From assembly GCA_917880885.1 (NCBI GenBank), contig OU862913.1, positions 22,019,286 through 22,083,285 of the forward strand: a DNA stretch of 64,000 nucleotides, written 5' to 3'. This stretch comes from Limnephilus marmoratus (taxonomy: Eukaryota; Arthropoda; Insecta; Trichoptera; Limnephilidae). Below the pieces are notes generated by a model, which did not search any database, was not told where the DNA came from, and was given only the letters and a program-made list of their open reading frames with translations. A program made the translations under genes and the position numbers. Positions 43,032-54,590 of the stretch are shown here, in pieces (the stretch's first letter is position 1; each line of letters begins with the position of its first letter).

Positions 43032-43169
43032 CTCTGCGAACTTATCATTTGGTTTGACTTTTTGACAGATGTAATGAAGAGAACCCCGTACATTTAATGT
43101 CTCTGCGAACTTATCATTTGGTTTGACTTTTTGACAGATGTAATGAAGAGAACCCCGTACGTTTAATGT
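43032..43169 (+). repeat. 69-bp direct tandem duplication
   Basis: Units 43032-43100 and 43101-43169 differ by a single base (gtacatttaa against gtacgtttaa), so the duplication is recent. Confidence 0.9.
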
Positions 43170-44396
43170 TGTCCGTACGTGTTTTAGAGGTATTATGATT
43201 GGGGTGCTAATTTTAACAAAATCTAATTTTATAATATTCTTATTATAATTTATAAGTACAAGTATATTACATTTAATTTAATAATATAGACGTTGTACAT
43301 TATAATGATTTATGAACAATAAGATGGATCGAGGAAAAAAATATTTATGAGATATAATATTTTTGGTATGCCTCGTTATTCTCCTGTGCCCTTTCTTCTG
43401 GAAAACGTTTCTTTTTTTAATAAATGATTTTCGGCTCTGTAATTACCATTTTTTCGCACCTATAAAATTATGTCCTGTCTTTCCGGTTTATAAAAAATGG
43501 TCTGATTTTTCGGATTGAAGTTTTCAAAAATTCGCCAGGATTACGAAAATACGATAAAAAATAATAATACAGGATGTCTTAGAATATTTGCTTAAACCGG
43601 AAAAAAATTTAAAAATGTGATGCGAGTGGCCTATTATACGATACGAGAGCGCCTATTGAAAAGTTTAAAATGCAAAATAGAAAGCTTTGTATTCTCTCTT
43701 TCTGAATCTGATTATATTGGGATTGACCATAGTAGAAAAGGAGTTTTATGAGGACGTGTCACTTGGTGACAGATATAACACAACGTTGCCCGATTTAAAC
43801 CTTATATTTACCTTATATTTACCTTATATTTTAATCATTTGCTTTTAAGTACACACATATAAAACTTTTATTTATTTTTATTATCTTTTCAACAACCATG
43901 CTAAATAACCGACGGCTATTATATGTTTTAATTGGTTATTTAATTTTAATTTTATTCTTTCTCTTCTCATTTTCTTTCTTTTTTTTCTACAACACATGTA
44001 TGTAGGACTATAATATGCAATGCATACAAAAGTTACCTAAATGTTTTAACCCTCTCAATTTCTATTAGTTACATACATGTACCTATTTACCTTTTCTTTT
44101 TTAAATTTATATTATTTTAATAACTATGCTAAACAAATAACAGTTACTAGGTTTTAAACTTTTTTATTTTATTTTATATTCTTTTTGTTCTTTTTATTTC
44201 ATCAATTTTCTTTCTTTTTTGTACAAATACAAATCATGTTCCATTTTACCCATAATAATTCGACTGTCCTAAAACGGGAATACTCCTAGTTGGGCAGTCA
44301 AAAAAAATTAATGAATTATGTATATACATGTATAATCTTGTACTAAATAAATAAACAAATAAATAAAATAAATAAATAAATAGTGTGTACGTAGTT
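43170..44396. other. AT-rich stretch, probably LINE 3' UTR in its right part
   Basis: 44040-44390 looks like a plus-strand LINE 3' UTR ending in aaataaataaacaaataaat. No RT sequence is attached. The rest is unassigned. Confidence 0.35.
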
Positions 44397-45303
44397 TATT
44401 TATTTATTAATTTATTAACGCCCGTTTTTCGGGGCTTTTACATATGAATAGTAAGAAATAAGAAATATACAGTATTTATTGTGCATAACTGAACTGTTTT
44501 CGTAACAATATTTTATATTTGTTTAAAGATAAATCTGACTTGGTATAATTGTTTCCCTCCATTAGTATTCTGGGCAAAGAGGAATACATATGGTGGTTAG
44601 TTCCAGAATTACTGCACTGAAATAAATCCTGACTTCTAGTATTACGTAGTGGAATCCGGAAGTTTATCAATTCGAGCAATATCGGACTGTCAACTAAATC
44701 ATTTAGAATTTTATACAGAAATACCAAGTCAGTGAAAGTTCTTCTGTCTGACAATTTGAGCATATTCATATCATTCAAAATAGTATTGTAGTTCAACATA
44801 ATTGCTGGAATACCCATTTTAAAATTAAGAAAACGTAAGAATTTGTTTTGTATTCTTTCAACAGCTTGTACATGTATATTGTAGTATGGGTTCCAAGTTG
44901 ACTTCTAACATATGCAAAATATAACAGTTTAATACACTTTATATTGTTAAAATTTCTAGTTAGCCTAGTTATAAATCCCAACATTTTTAAGGCCTTATTA
45001 GTGATTTCTCTTACGTGGTTAACAAATGAAAGATTAGATTGAAAAGTGATGCCCAAGTCTTTAATTTGTGTTAATGTCTCCAATGGATTACAATGGATTT
45101 TTTATTCGAGAAAATCTAACTATATAACATTTTGAGATATTTAAGTAAAGTCTATTTTCATTACACCAAATTAACAATTTGTTGATATTATCTTGAAGAA
45201 TGTTGCAATGGTAAATATTTTGAATTATTCTAAAAGTAATAGTGATAGAGGCATTAAGAGAGTAGAAGTTTTTCACATTAGTACCTACATCCATTGCGGT
45301 CAT
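44397..45303 (-). pseudogene. LINE RT C-terminus, frameshifted
   Basis: The minus strand reads from 45303: LQDNINKLLIWCNENRLYLN (RT thumb), then TLTQIKDLGITFQSNLSFVN and KALKMLGFITRLTRNFNNIK, and in a third frame FTDLVFLYKILNDLVDSPIL and NTRSQDLFQC. The YADD motif is missing or decayed. The 3' UTR ends in AATAAATAAATAAAC at about 44397. At least two frameshifts. Confidence 0.8.
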
Positions 45304-45681
45304 TACAACATGTTATATTACTCATATATTTTTCAAGTAAATGTTTAAAAAAATGGTTATGCTGCATGTTTTAAGCATAAATAGAACGAAGTATCCATTA
45401 CGTAAAGAGCACCAGCTGAAAATGCTACGTTTTAATGAGCGCTCTCTAATTAAAAGCTGCACTCCCAATGTCGTCGTTATATGGGGTACCATCCATTCCA
45501 CTAAGCATCCCCGCTATCCAGACCCAGTCGCGGACTTTATACTAACTAGGCATTACTTGTGCTAACTACCAGATTAACGAGACTTACGCGTTTAAAATTA
45601 AAACTAAAAATATGATTAGATTGGTAATATTCACGAAAAGTTCTTTTTTATTTTAGTTTATTAATGTGCCATTTTTTACAC
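45304..45681. other. Unassigned stretch
   Basis: A 74-codon frame (45341-45565) without motif; no repeat partner. Confidence 0.3.
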
Positions 45682-46110
45682 AAAAGGTTCGATGACACAC
45701 GGCGAGTTTACAAGCTTCTATCTACCAAGTTTAAAAGCGGGTAAATCGGCGAGTGAGATTGTCATGATGACACACAAAACTGTCCACTCGCTCAGAAGCG
45801 TAGGAAACTGAGACCGCTGCTAGCGCCAGTAACAAGAATAACGACGCCTACGTGAACTTATTCCTCACATGTTTGACAGTCGAAATCAGCTGTTTATCGG
45901 AAGCCATGTTGGAAACATAAATAAACCAATCACGAGCAAGCGTGTAGGCGAGTAAAGTTGACGATCTTACAACTTTTTTTCGTAGATTGTCAACAATCTG
46001 CTAGTCGCTGCTAGTTGGCAAGTAACACGATGACACTGAGCGAGTTTACTAACAGATAGTGAATTTCCCAGATAGTAGCTTGTAAACTCGCCGTGTGTCA
46101 TCGAGGCTTT
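45682..46110. mobile_element. MITE with 37-bp inverted ends
   Basis: The left end tcgatgacacacggcgagtt (45689 onward) and the right end aactcgccgtgtgtcatcga (46084-46104) are part of a roughly 37-bp inverted repeat. Internal short copies of gatgacac and gcgagt also occur. Non-coding. The target duplication is unclear. Confidence 0.75.
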
Positions 46111-46337
46111 ACCTTCCAATAATGGCGTTTAAAGTCAAAGTTAAATCATGAGATTAAAGAAATTTTGTAATATTATAAGTTTTTTACCAATTTCAAGCCC
46201 AAAATTGTCTTCAAAAATACCTTTAATAATAAGTTGGTATGAATATCCGACGAATTATTTACAGAGTCGATTTTTTGTACTTGTACACTGGTATATACAG
46301 TATATAGACGAGAGTTTTATCCTTGATGCATTTTAAT

Positions 46338-46540
46338 AAAAAAACATTTTTTTTTTTTTAAAGAAAGACAAACATTCCCGGGTTACGAATAACCCAACAA
46401 TGTTTGAAAATCTCCTACTACCACCACAGAAAGCCGAAAATGTTGCTTGTGTTGTGATGGAGGACTTAGCCAGCCGAGGAATCGAACACGAGACGCTCGG
46501 GTGGGACCCAAGCGCTATGCCCACTCAACCACTGACCAGT
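46338..46540 (-). mobile_element. tRNA-derived SINE D
   Basis: The minus-strand head (46540-46455) has A-box TGGTTGAGTGG and B-box-like TGTTCGATTCC. The tail is poly-A (T at 46347-46360). About 200 bp, a different body from SINE A. Confidence 0.75.
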
Positions 46541-47001
46541 CAAATGTTTTATAATTTTTGATGTTCAGCGTTACATTCACTCAACACACCCCTTCGGGGA
46601 TATTTAGTTATATTTTGTGTAGTTTTACCTAAACCGACTGCATAAGAATGTTCGTCCGATGACCAGTGGATGCAATTTTTAGCCATAGGTTGTTGTAGTG
46701 GTTTGTCTATTTTGTAGTTAGAAGTAAGATTGTGGAAATGTGTTGTAAGTTTTACAGCGCCCTTGAGGTGATTTTGTGTCATACAATGCGCGGCAGCTGA
46801 AATCTCTGTTATTTTTTTAGGAAAATATTTGAAAATTTTAGAATATACTCTTGATTATACGTGAAAAAATGACCCCAAAGTATGTATGAAATATATATAT
46901 TCCTTATGTGTTTAAAAAGGTTAAAAGTGATAACGTTTGAAAGAGAGAAACATCAACAAAAAAAAAGTTATCAGAGTTTTACTAGGAAAGTAACATTCTA
47001 A
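46541..47001. other. Unassigned stretch
   Basis: A 77-codon minus frame (46549-46782) has balanced composition but no domain I recognise. It could be a gene fragment; evidence is too weak to call. Confidence 0.3.
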
Positions 47002-47003
47002 TA

Positions 47004-47944
47004 TTAGGTCCTTACATATGAAATTGGCGTTTTGTGTGGGAGGAACATAAAGTCGATTTTTTTTAAATATAATATATTTATTTAATCAAAGTATGTACCA
47101 TTGCTATCTATGCACTTTTGCCATCTCATTGGTAGTTCATCGATCCCTTTACTAAAAAAACCATTCGGACGGGAATCAATAAAATCTTTGAAGGCGGTTT
47201 GGACTGACCCCCCATCGGAGTTGATTTTTTTCCCTTGCAAGAAGTTATCCAAATTTCAAAAAAAAAGGGGGTTACCTGTTGGGGCAAGGTCCGGAGTGTA
47301 CGGTGGATGTTTTAGACATTCCAATTGAAGCTCCTCTAATTAGCCTTCTGTTGTGCAGTGTGTGGTCTAGCGTTCTAACGCGCGTTTGTTGATTTGCTTC
47401 ACTCAATTCGTGAGGTACCCACCTTTCAAGCTTTTTCACCTTCCCAATTTGCTTCAAGTGGATTAAAACAGTTTTATCACTAACACCGCAGCCTGCAGCT
47501 AACTTGGACGTGGTTCGCGATGGCTCCGCTTCCACAATAGCCTTCAATTCTTCATTATCAACTTTGATCTCCGGTCGTCCGCGGGGCTTGTTCTACAGGT
47601 CGAAATTTCCAGAACGAAAACGTTGGAACCAAAAACGCACTGTGTTTTCTTTTCGTCGCCATACACATCATTAATCCTTCGAGTCGTTTCTGCAGCACTA
47701 GTGCCACGGTGGAACTCGTGCTCGTAAATAACGCGATATTTCAAGTTTTCCATTTTGTAAACTAAGTGACGCAAAGTAAAAAAAAACAATTAAGGAAAAA
47801 CAAATGAATTATAATTTTCGAAACACATATACATGAGTAAATAGCTGTATAAATTTGAATTTGGAATTCCTAACCAAAGAGAAGATATTTTTAGATCAAA
47901 ATTGCCAGTACGGCAAAACGCCAATTTCATATGTAAGGACCCAA
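47004..47944 (-). mobile_element. Internally deleted mariner, copy 1
   Basis: Inverted ends TTAGGTCCTTACATATGAAA and its complement, with TA at 47002-47003 and 47945-47946. The minus strand carries the mariner N-terminus (from about 47754) with a frameshift near 47660, the HTH part (GCGVSDKTVLIHLKQIGKVK) and a short C-terminal block. The central catalytic region is deleted at the same point as in copy 2. It cannot make an active transposase. Confidence 0.9.
47272..47754 (-). pseudogene. Mariner transposase remnant
   Basis: NLKYRVIYEHEFHRGTSAAE (first helix-turn-helix) then a frame loss, then VEAEPSRTTSKLAAGCGVSD and LERWVPHELSEANQQTRV, the linker motif WVPHEL. The first two catalytic aspartates are absent. 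Confidence 0.85.
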
Positions 47945-47946
47945 TA

Positions 47947-48449
47947 TCTTTTAATATCCAAGCACGCGGTATAAGATCTTATAATTTGAATTCACGACGT
48001 TCCCGAATACGCGAAGTGCCACAGTCCCACAGGTTCTTGTACAACATGTACGTAGCTAATCGCATATAATAAAAAAGCGATCAGCGCCAATACTTAGAAA
48101 TTTCGCCTAAATCCTAGTATCGTTTAATATCCAAAGTACACGATGTAAAAAACCTTGAAATGCTTGTAATTTGAAACGACAAGACTAGGGCGGTCTAAAC
48201 CATATTACGGCTAATGGTTCCTTGGACCTCTTGGATGACTTGGCTGGATTTCTATCAAGGCACTTCATAAACTAAACTTCTACCAACATCTCTTGCTCTT
48301 TGTTAAATTGCTACTATATCTCCCTATTTTCTATTATGTTATCCTGGTATCGTGTTGGGTAAATTATGTTTTTTTGTTTTAGTTTTTTTTTCACTTTGGG
48401 ATGATGGAGATGAAATGGTAGAACGTTTTTTGGGTAATAAGATGGCGGG
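47947..48449. other. Unassigned stretch
   Basis: No feature recognised. Confidence 0.3.
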
Positions 48450-48610
48450 GGTTGATGCTTTCAGTATCGCCCTGGTGTAAGGCCACCATTCAGAATTGAA
48501 AAGTTGTTTGAAATTAATTTAGCCAGCGTTTGGTTACCAGATTTGAATGCATGTATTTTATTTATTTATTTATTCAATTCCCAACTTCCCTTAGCCTGAA
48601 AACATACCCC
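48450..48610 (+). mobile_element. SINE A fragment (plus orientation)
   Basis: cagtatcgccctggtgtaag, ccaccattcagaattgaaa and a decayed ggttaccagatttgaat region. Confidence 0.65.
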
Positions 48611-48714
48611 ACAAATTATGAATATCGTTAAAAGTGTGCGAAATATTTTTAGTGTATTTTTCTGATTCTGATCATCTAAATAAAAATGGGTAATGCGTAA
48701 TTTCAACCCGCGAA

Positions 48715-49785
48715 AAAATATCCCCGACAAAATATCCTCCGACAAAATATCCTACGGACAAAACATCCCCCAACAAAATATCTACTAAAACTTAACCTAA
48801 CCTAAACAACCGAAAATGGGACAAAAATAATACAAACATCCTGTAAAGACAATAAATTATTGTTCAAAAATAGTAAAATGGCACAAAAATAATACAGAGA
48901 TCCTGAAAAGACAATAAATTATTGTTCAAAAATAGTAAAATGGCACAAAAATAATACAGAGATCCTGAAAAGACAATAAATTATTGTTCAAAAATAGTAA
49001 AATGGGACAAAAATAATACAGAGCTCCTGAAAAGACAATAAATTATTGTTCAAAAATTGGTAAATGGCACAAAAATAATACAGAGATCCTGAAAAGACAA
49101 TAAATTATTGTTCAAAAATAGTAAAATGGCACAAAAATAATACAGAGATCCTGAAAAGACAATAAATTATTGTTCAAAAATAGTAAAATGGTACAAAAAT
49201 AATACAGAGATCCTGAAAAGACAATAAATTATTGTTCAAAAATAGTAAAATGGCACAAAAATAATACAGAGATCCTGAAAAGACAATAAATTATTGTTCA
49301 AAAATAGTAAAATGGCACAAAAATAATACAGAGATCCTGAAAAGACAATAAATTATTGTTCAAAAATAGTAAAATGGGACAAAAATAATACAGAGCTCCT
49401 GAAAAGACAATAAATTATTGTTCAAAAATAGTAAAATGGGACAAAAATAATACAGAGATCCTGAAAAGACAATAAATTATTGTTCAAAAATAGTAAAATG
49501 GGACAAAAATAATACAGAGATCCTGAAAAGACAATAAATTAATGTTAATTTTTTTTTAACAATAATTTATTGTCTTCCAAAAAAAATGGAATAAAAATAA
49601 TACAGACACCTGTAAAGACAATAAATTAATGTTATTTTTTTTTAACAATAATTTATTGTCTTTACAGGATGTCTGTATTATTTTTATTTCATTTTTTTTG
49701 TTAGGTTATATTAGGTTAATTTTTATTAGATATTTTGTTTTGGGATGTTTTGTGGGTAGGATATTTAGTAGGACAAAGTAAAATT
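48715..49785. mobile_element. Foldback-like element with a 62-bp minisatellite core
   Basis: The left arm (acaaaatatcc..., aacttaacctaacctaa, gacaaaaataatacaaacat, cctgtaaagacaataaatta) is mirrored on the right (taatttattgtctttacagg, tgtctgtattatttttattt, aggttatattaggttaa, ggatatttagtaggac). Between lies the array 48809-49545. No coding region. Confidence 0.75.
48809..49545 (+). repeat. 62-bp minisatellite, about 12 units
   Basis: Unit cctgaaaagacaataaatta-ttgttcaaaaatagtaaaat-ggcacaaaaataatacagag-at. Units are 95 percent or more alike by eye; only a few positions vary (ggcac/gggac/ggtac, gagat/gagct), so expansion is recent. Confidence 0.95.
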
Positions 49786-49865
49786 TACTTGCACACGCAG
49801 AGATTTGTATCGCCGACCTTCGGATTGCCAATTAAAAGCCTTATTTCTCGCCTACGGAGGACGTC
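49786..49865 (-). mobile_element. SINE A-type tRNA head, decayed
   Basis: tatcgccgaccttcggattg and cgcctacggaggacgtc match the SINE A heads at 21785 and 30303; the body is missing. Confidence 0.5.
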
Positions 49866-50424
49866 AAAATGTTGTATTTATACAACAAACCGTTTATTTA
49901 TTCATTTTTGAGAATTCAAAATTTTATTGTTTTTTTAACATTTTTTACGTGGTTTTCTTACTCTCGACTTTAACTTTAACTTTAACAAGTCAAGATACAA
50001 AATAATGAAAATAAACGATATAAACGCCGTGTCATCCTAGTTTAAAAAACCCAACTTAATTAAAACTTATAACCACAGCAGAGGTCCGAGAGATTTTCGC
50101 GTAAGAAAAATCCATTGTAGCGACGGTAAAAACAAATTCATGATGAAAATGTTCAGTTTAGTCGTTAGGGGGGGGCGGTAGTGGGGTCGGGTGGAGCCTG
50201 ATTAATTTAAGTCGGCAGGATCGGATGCGAGGACATGGGACCATCAATCAAAGTAACGACCGTGCAACGCCGGGCTCACTACTTATTTTTTTCACCACAC
50301 GTTGTTTCTGGAAGATTTTTCTTTTTCGTCTCTCTTGCAAATTCTGATTTTTAAAAAATATGTACATATATTATCTCAATATAGGAGTTCCCTATTCTGT
50401 AAAATGTTTGAAGATTTAGTAGAT
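49866..50424. other. Unassigned stretch
   Basis: No feature recognised apart from a short G-run near 50170. Confidence 0.3.
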
Positions 50425-50660
50425 TATTTTGTTTACTTTTTTTAACTGAAAACTTCTTTTGAAACTCGATGAAACGAAAAATAGTGAAACTAAAAAAAGA
50501 AAAACACGTATGAACGTATATGAATAAAGGATTTAGCCTATTTATTATAGAATGAGATAGTATAATCGGTCTCCTCTTTGTGCGGTGTTTCTTACCCTCC
50601 CCACTCATGTCTACTTTAGTTTTCTGAAGATTTCAATTCTACCGCCTGTGAATTGCACAA
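50425..50660. mobile_element. SINE C-type body
   Basis: gaaactcgatgaaacgaaaa, agaatgagatagtataatcg and tctcctctttgtgcggtg match the body at 38510-38770 in reverse. No tRNA head is attached. Confidence 0.55.
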
Positions 50661-50689
50661 TCTGTTTTTTTTTAATGAAAAACATGAAG

Positions 50690-50950
50690 AAACAGTGGGG
50701 AGCTGAAGAAGGTCTTTGGGATGTACCTGGTTATTCAGATCTAGTCGTTAAACGTGATTAAAGTAATTACAAACATTTACGTTTAGATTTTGAATGGTGG
50801 TCTTTCACCACATTTTTTTATGTGAATACCGCATAAGACTCCCAACTGCTCCCGTCTGACACCCCCGATTGGGATATGTTATGACGCTGACGGCAACGGG
50901 GATGGAAATATAAAGGCGGGGAAGTACCTGACCCATTCATATATCTATGG
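50690..50950 (-). mobile_element. Two overlapping SINE A fragments
   Basis: 50700-50815 (acctggttattcagatctag, gaatggtggtctttcacc) and 50820-50945 (tgtgaataccgcataagact, ggcggggaagtacctgac). The order shows one fragment beside another, not one intact SINE. Confidence 0.65.
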
Positions 50951-51029
50951 GTCCCTCCAAAATTCGTTAAAATTGTCTTGTTTGAATGCATCTAAATAAT
51001 AGACGTTTAGTATATGAGCTAGACAACGT

Positions 51030-51500
51030 ATTTAAAAAACAAAACGTACTGACATACAATATTTTCTTCTAATATATATATTTGAAACGTTGCTTGAAAA
51101 TGGCTTTAGCCGTGTTTGGTGACCAGATCTGAATAGCCAGGTACTTCCCAGCCTTTCTCTTCCCCGTCTCCTTCCCCTCCCCACTACCTTCAGCCTCACA
51201 ACATACCCCAATTGGGGATGCCATAGTCTCACTGGCTCCAGACGGGAGCAGTTGAGATTCTTGTGCGGTATACACTGTAAAAAAAAAAAAAGTGAAAAAA
51301 AATCTTAAAAATCGGTCCAGTTTTTTTCGGAAGAAAAATGGGGAATACAAAACCTCGAATGTGATGATTTTTTTAGGTACCTATTATCAGCCTGAGGTGC
51401 AGTTTGTTCCTTTCGCTCAATATTCAGGGGAATAAGAGCGACAGTGACAGCAACAGTTTCGATAGGTTCCTGTTGAAATTTATTAGTGACCGGGTTTCCC
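51030..51500 (+). repeat. Repeat G, split by SINE A
   Basis: 51030-51072 and 51295-51500 match 11105-11400; the SINE lies between. It ends at the TTAA where TTAA element E begins. Confidence 0.55.
51080..51292 (+). mobile_element. SINE A fragment (plus orientation) with A-tail
   Basis: gaaacgttgcttgaaaatgg to gagattcttgtgcggtatac, then about 12 A. It lacks the tRNA head, so it is 5'-truncated like a LINE insertion. Confidence 0.85.
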
Positions 51501-51505
51501 CTTAA

Positions 51506-52214
51506 GAGGGCATTACCAGAGAAAGCCGGAAATACGTCATTTTCAAAAAAGTTTTTAGACGTATTGACTCTTTTCCACAAAAAATTATAAATGGATTTCG
51601 AAAGATTGTTCTTTTATCTAGCATAGTTATGTAATAAATTTTTAGATTTTTTTTTAATTTTTAGTATAATAAGGTTATTCCATAGGTCGTTAGCAGATTT
51701 GTTAAATTTTCAAAAAAGTTTTTGTAAATTACCACACCCATTTCAAATAATGTAATCATGCAGTAAAATAAATCAATACATTATCTAGCAAAGTTATGTA
51801 TTAGAATTTTAATTTTAGTTTCAATAAAATCATTAAAAAATATGTACGTACATGTGTTTCTTGACGAAAATTGGTCCATTTGTGTATTTATTTGCGCACT
51901 TACAAACTAATATATTTCAGAATTCTTTAACATTCTTATTAAATTTAGATATTATTGAAAAATGATAAATACTTATAATCAAAAAATAACTACAAAAAGT
52001 ACACTATTTTAATAGTTTTATCATCACGCCTTTCAGCATTTTTGGATGAAGGTATAAATTAAAGCTAATTTGGATTGAAATAAATTCGATATTGAGTTAT
52101 AATTTAAAAAAGTTAGTACGGAGAATAATCTTTCTCATTGTAACCGCCCTGCACGATCGGAAGAACAACATTCGACGAATTGTGGATTTTCGTCCGCTGG
52201 CTGGTTAAACGCTC
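51506..52214 (-). mobile_element. TTAA-flanked non-autonomous DNA element, copy E
   Basis: TTAA at 51502-51505 and 52215-52218. The most complete copy: gagggcattaccagagaaa at one end, ccgctggctggttaaacgct at the other. Non-coding, reverse orientation to copy B. Confidence 0.88.
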
Positions 52215-52570
52215 TTAAAACTTTTTTCTTTAGAAATGTATCAACAACTTTTTAAAATACGATTTTATGTCTAAAATTATCTGTGACAGTTTCCATTGTT
52301 ATTTTTTTTTCTTATAAAATTATTCACAAATTTTTTGCGCTTGAAATCGTGACATCTAAATTCCGTTTGCCAAGCGATTTTTATGCCTGTAAACCTATGT
52401 TTATGACGATATAAGGCACACCAATAATACATACATTTTTGGCTTGTGGCTTTCTCTCAACTCTCTGTAGCCTTGTTTCTTGCGTTAAAAGTTTTGTGTT
52501 TTAATCTCTATTTTAAAATGATATTTTATAAAATCAATTTCTAATGTATTGTTTTTTTTATTATTTCCAG

Positions 52571-52734
52571 GTAAACTGTTTGCCTTCGCGCAACTGAGTA
52601 CTTCTCCCATCGACATCAGGGATCGCCAACCAAACCCCAGCCATGGCTCTGTTCCACAACCAATTTCTGCAACTCTTGAGGTTTGTGTCAAACGCATAAA
52701 CAATAGTACAAGTAAAAACATCACTAGAAACTAG
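52571..52734 (+). CDS. Candidate terminal exon of a host gene (weak)
   Basis: A pyrimidine tract and cag (tttattatttccag, to 52570) precede an open stretch with balanced base composition in AT-rich DNA. Read as a split first codon then KLFAFAQLSTSPIDIRDRQP, and ending ISATLEVCVKRINN...NITRN with TAG at 52732-52734. A hAT element is inserted 2 bp after the stop; its 8-bp target duplication includes this stop codon. No family recognised and no upstream exon found. The reverse strand is also open (52561-52749), so this could be chance or a fragment of a repeat. Confidence 0.3.
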
Positions 52735-52736
52735 AC

Positions 52737-53904
52737 CAGCGTTTCCCAATTGTTTTTCGCCCCGGAACCCTTATCGATCATACTTTTCTAGGCGGAACCC
52801 TATTTTTATAAGAAAAAGATCAACTTGTAGTTTGAATACTTTCATGTTTACCTTGAAAAGAATGATCAAAAATTTTGTGTAAAACTTACTTTAATGTGAA
52901 GAGTGATATCTTTTTACATTTTTTGTTAAAATAGCATTGAAATCAGGCTTTATGTCAGACAGCTGAATACGATCATCTGGAGCTGCATACAGTCTGTTTC
53001 TGTATTTGTTTTTTGTGTAAGCGTAAGCCGAAAAACCACTTTCACACCGGTAAGTGGTCACAAACTATGATAGCCTTCTCGACGACTTCTGGATATTCGT
53101 TTTTAAGTCCAATCCAAAACTCATCCAGATTAGTTTTTTTTCTGAATTAAACTTTTGTTGTAAGGAAGAAGAACATTTAATATCTATCAAAGTCTCGTAC
53201 TCTGTTGCTGTAAGAGTCGACGATTTCCTTTGAACTAGGAATAGATTCTGTACCCAGTCAATGTCCTGCAGGTTTTTTTCAGGAAAATACTCTTCTAGAG
53301 ATTTGTTGAGGGTTATCAAATGTTCGTAAATGCATTTTTCAATATCTGGGGTTACTTGCAACTCATTTTTTTCCAGAAACTCGTTTAAAAGAGAAATACA
53401 TTGGTACTGTTTCTGTTCAACACATTCTATCCAGAAGACAAGTTTCTTTCTAAGAGAAGAGATTTTGTCGTTTACTGTAAAAGTATTTGTTGCTATGACT
53501 TGCTGTCAATGTAGGATACCAACAACATAACAGTGACAGAATGGCGGGCGGCAACGGGCGGGCTGTCGTAGATCGTTTCTCGAAATGAAATTTTATTTAA
53601 CGACATTGAAAATTAAAATGTATTATTTTCCGCCAGCCGTGATGCAATAAGTTTCCTTTTATAGTGATTAAGGCGAATCTAAAGTTTTTTTCTAAAAATT
53701 ATTCGTAACGATAACGCATTTACCATCCGGATTTTCAAGCATTCCTACAGAAATAAATCCTAGGACAAGTAGGATTCGTCATATTTTCTCTTTTTTGAAG
53801 TAGTGTTGTGCGTTTTGTTTCGTTAAATTCGGACGGCACGCGGAACCCTTGTGATGCTTCTACGGAACCCCAGGGTTCCGCGGAACACCTTTTGGGAAAC
53901 GCTG
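52737..53904 (-). mobile_element. hAT transposon (Buster/ZBED5-like), deleted
   Basis: Ends CAGCGTTTCCCAA and TTGGGAAACGCTG, with the exact 8-bp duplication AACTAGAC at 52729-52736 and 53905-53912. Subterminal ggaaccccagggttccgcgg is shared with the element at 55347. It holds the C-terminal third of a transposase on the minus strand. Confidence 0.9.
52930..53361 (-). pseudogene. hAT transposase C-terminus (Buster/ZBED5-like)
   Basis: The minus frame from 53361 reads LITLNKSLEEYFPEKNLQDI, DWVQNLFLVQRKSSTLTATE and YETLIDIKCSSSLQQKF. After a frameshift near 53140 the other frame reads LDEFWIGLKNEYPEVVEKAI, and after another near 53055 it ends ESGFSAYAYTKNKYRNRLYA. The E-FW...yPev...CEsGFS...KNKYRnRL series is the dimerisation region of Buster-type hAT transposases, the group that gave rise to host ZBED5/SCAND3 genes. 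At least two frameshifts; the catalytic core is missing. Confidence 0.85.
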
Positions 53905-53912
53905 AACTAGAC

Positions 53913-54487
53913 GACTAAATTAATTTTATGAAAATGGGTAGGTGGCTGCTACCCTTAAATTGGTTGTTAATAGAAAGTAGATATAAATATTATTACACCG
54001 CACAAGAAATAGTTTTTATTAATTATATAATTATTTTATTACATTAGTCCATGTTGTAAGTTGTAACTTGTAACAATAGGTGCCTTTTAAAAGTTGTTTA
54101 TCGATGTTTTTTAGACATTCTTTAAAACCGACGATTAATAAAAAATCTTTTTATTTATTTATTTACTAGTGCAGTACATTTATTACTTATTTTTATTTAT
54201 TTGCTATCAGTTTCGACAAATCCGTTTCATTTACTAGCGTTCTTAAGGCCTGGCCTCAGGATACTGTAAAAAAATTGTAATTTTTTAAAATTCGTTTTCT
54301 GAAAGATGCATTTGTTAAGAATGCTCTCACCAAATGTTTTAAAGAAATTCGTATAATTGACGGAGGTACAGCATTTTATGTGAAACCGTTTGAAACAGTT
54401 TGTATGTTACTCTTGAGGTGATTTTTAACGAAAACGGCGCTATATAAATTATCCAAATATTATATTATTATTAAATTTTCATTTAAC
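53913..54487. other. Unassigned AT-rich stretch
   Basis: No feature recognised. Confidence 0.3.
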
Positions 54488-54590
54488 CCGTTTAATCACA
54501 GGAGACCATATTTGTCCCAACGCACATAGGTCTCATATAAATCACTGTAACTCCCTTACTATTATAGTTAGAAATTTGTTTTAAACGGTG
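54488..54590 (+). repeat. Dispersed 100-bp repeat, copy 2
   Basis: See 10505-10602; about 95 percent alike by eye. Confidence 0.7.

Noticed and set aside
46455..46540. Possible tRNA gene on the minus strand
   Set aside because: Head of SINE D; followed by body and poly-A.
48809..49545. CRISPR-like array (regular repeats)
   Set aside because: Whole 62-bp units repeat without variable spacers, in eukaryotic DNA; it is a minisatellite.
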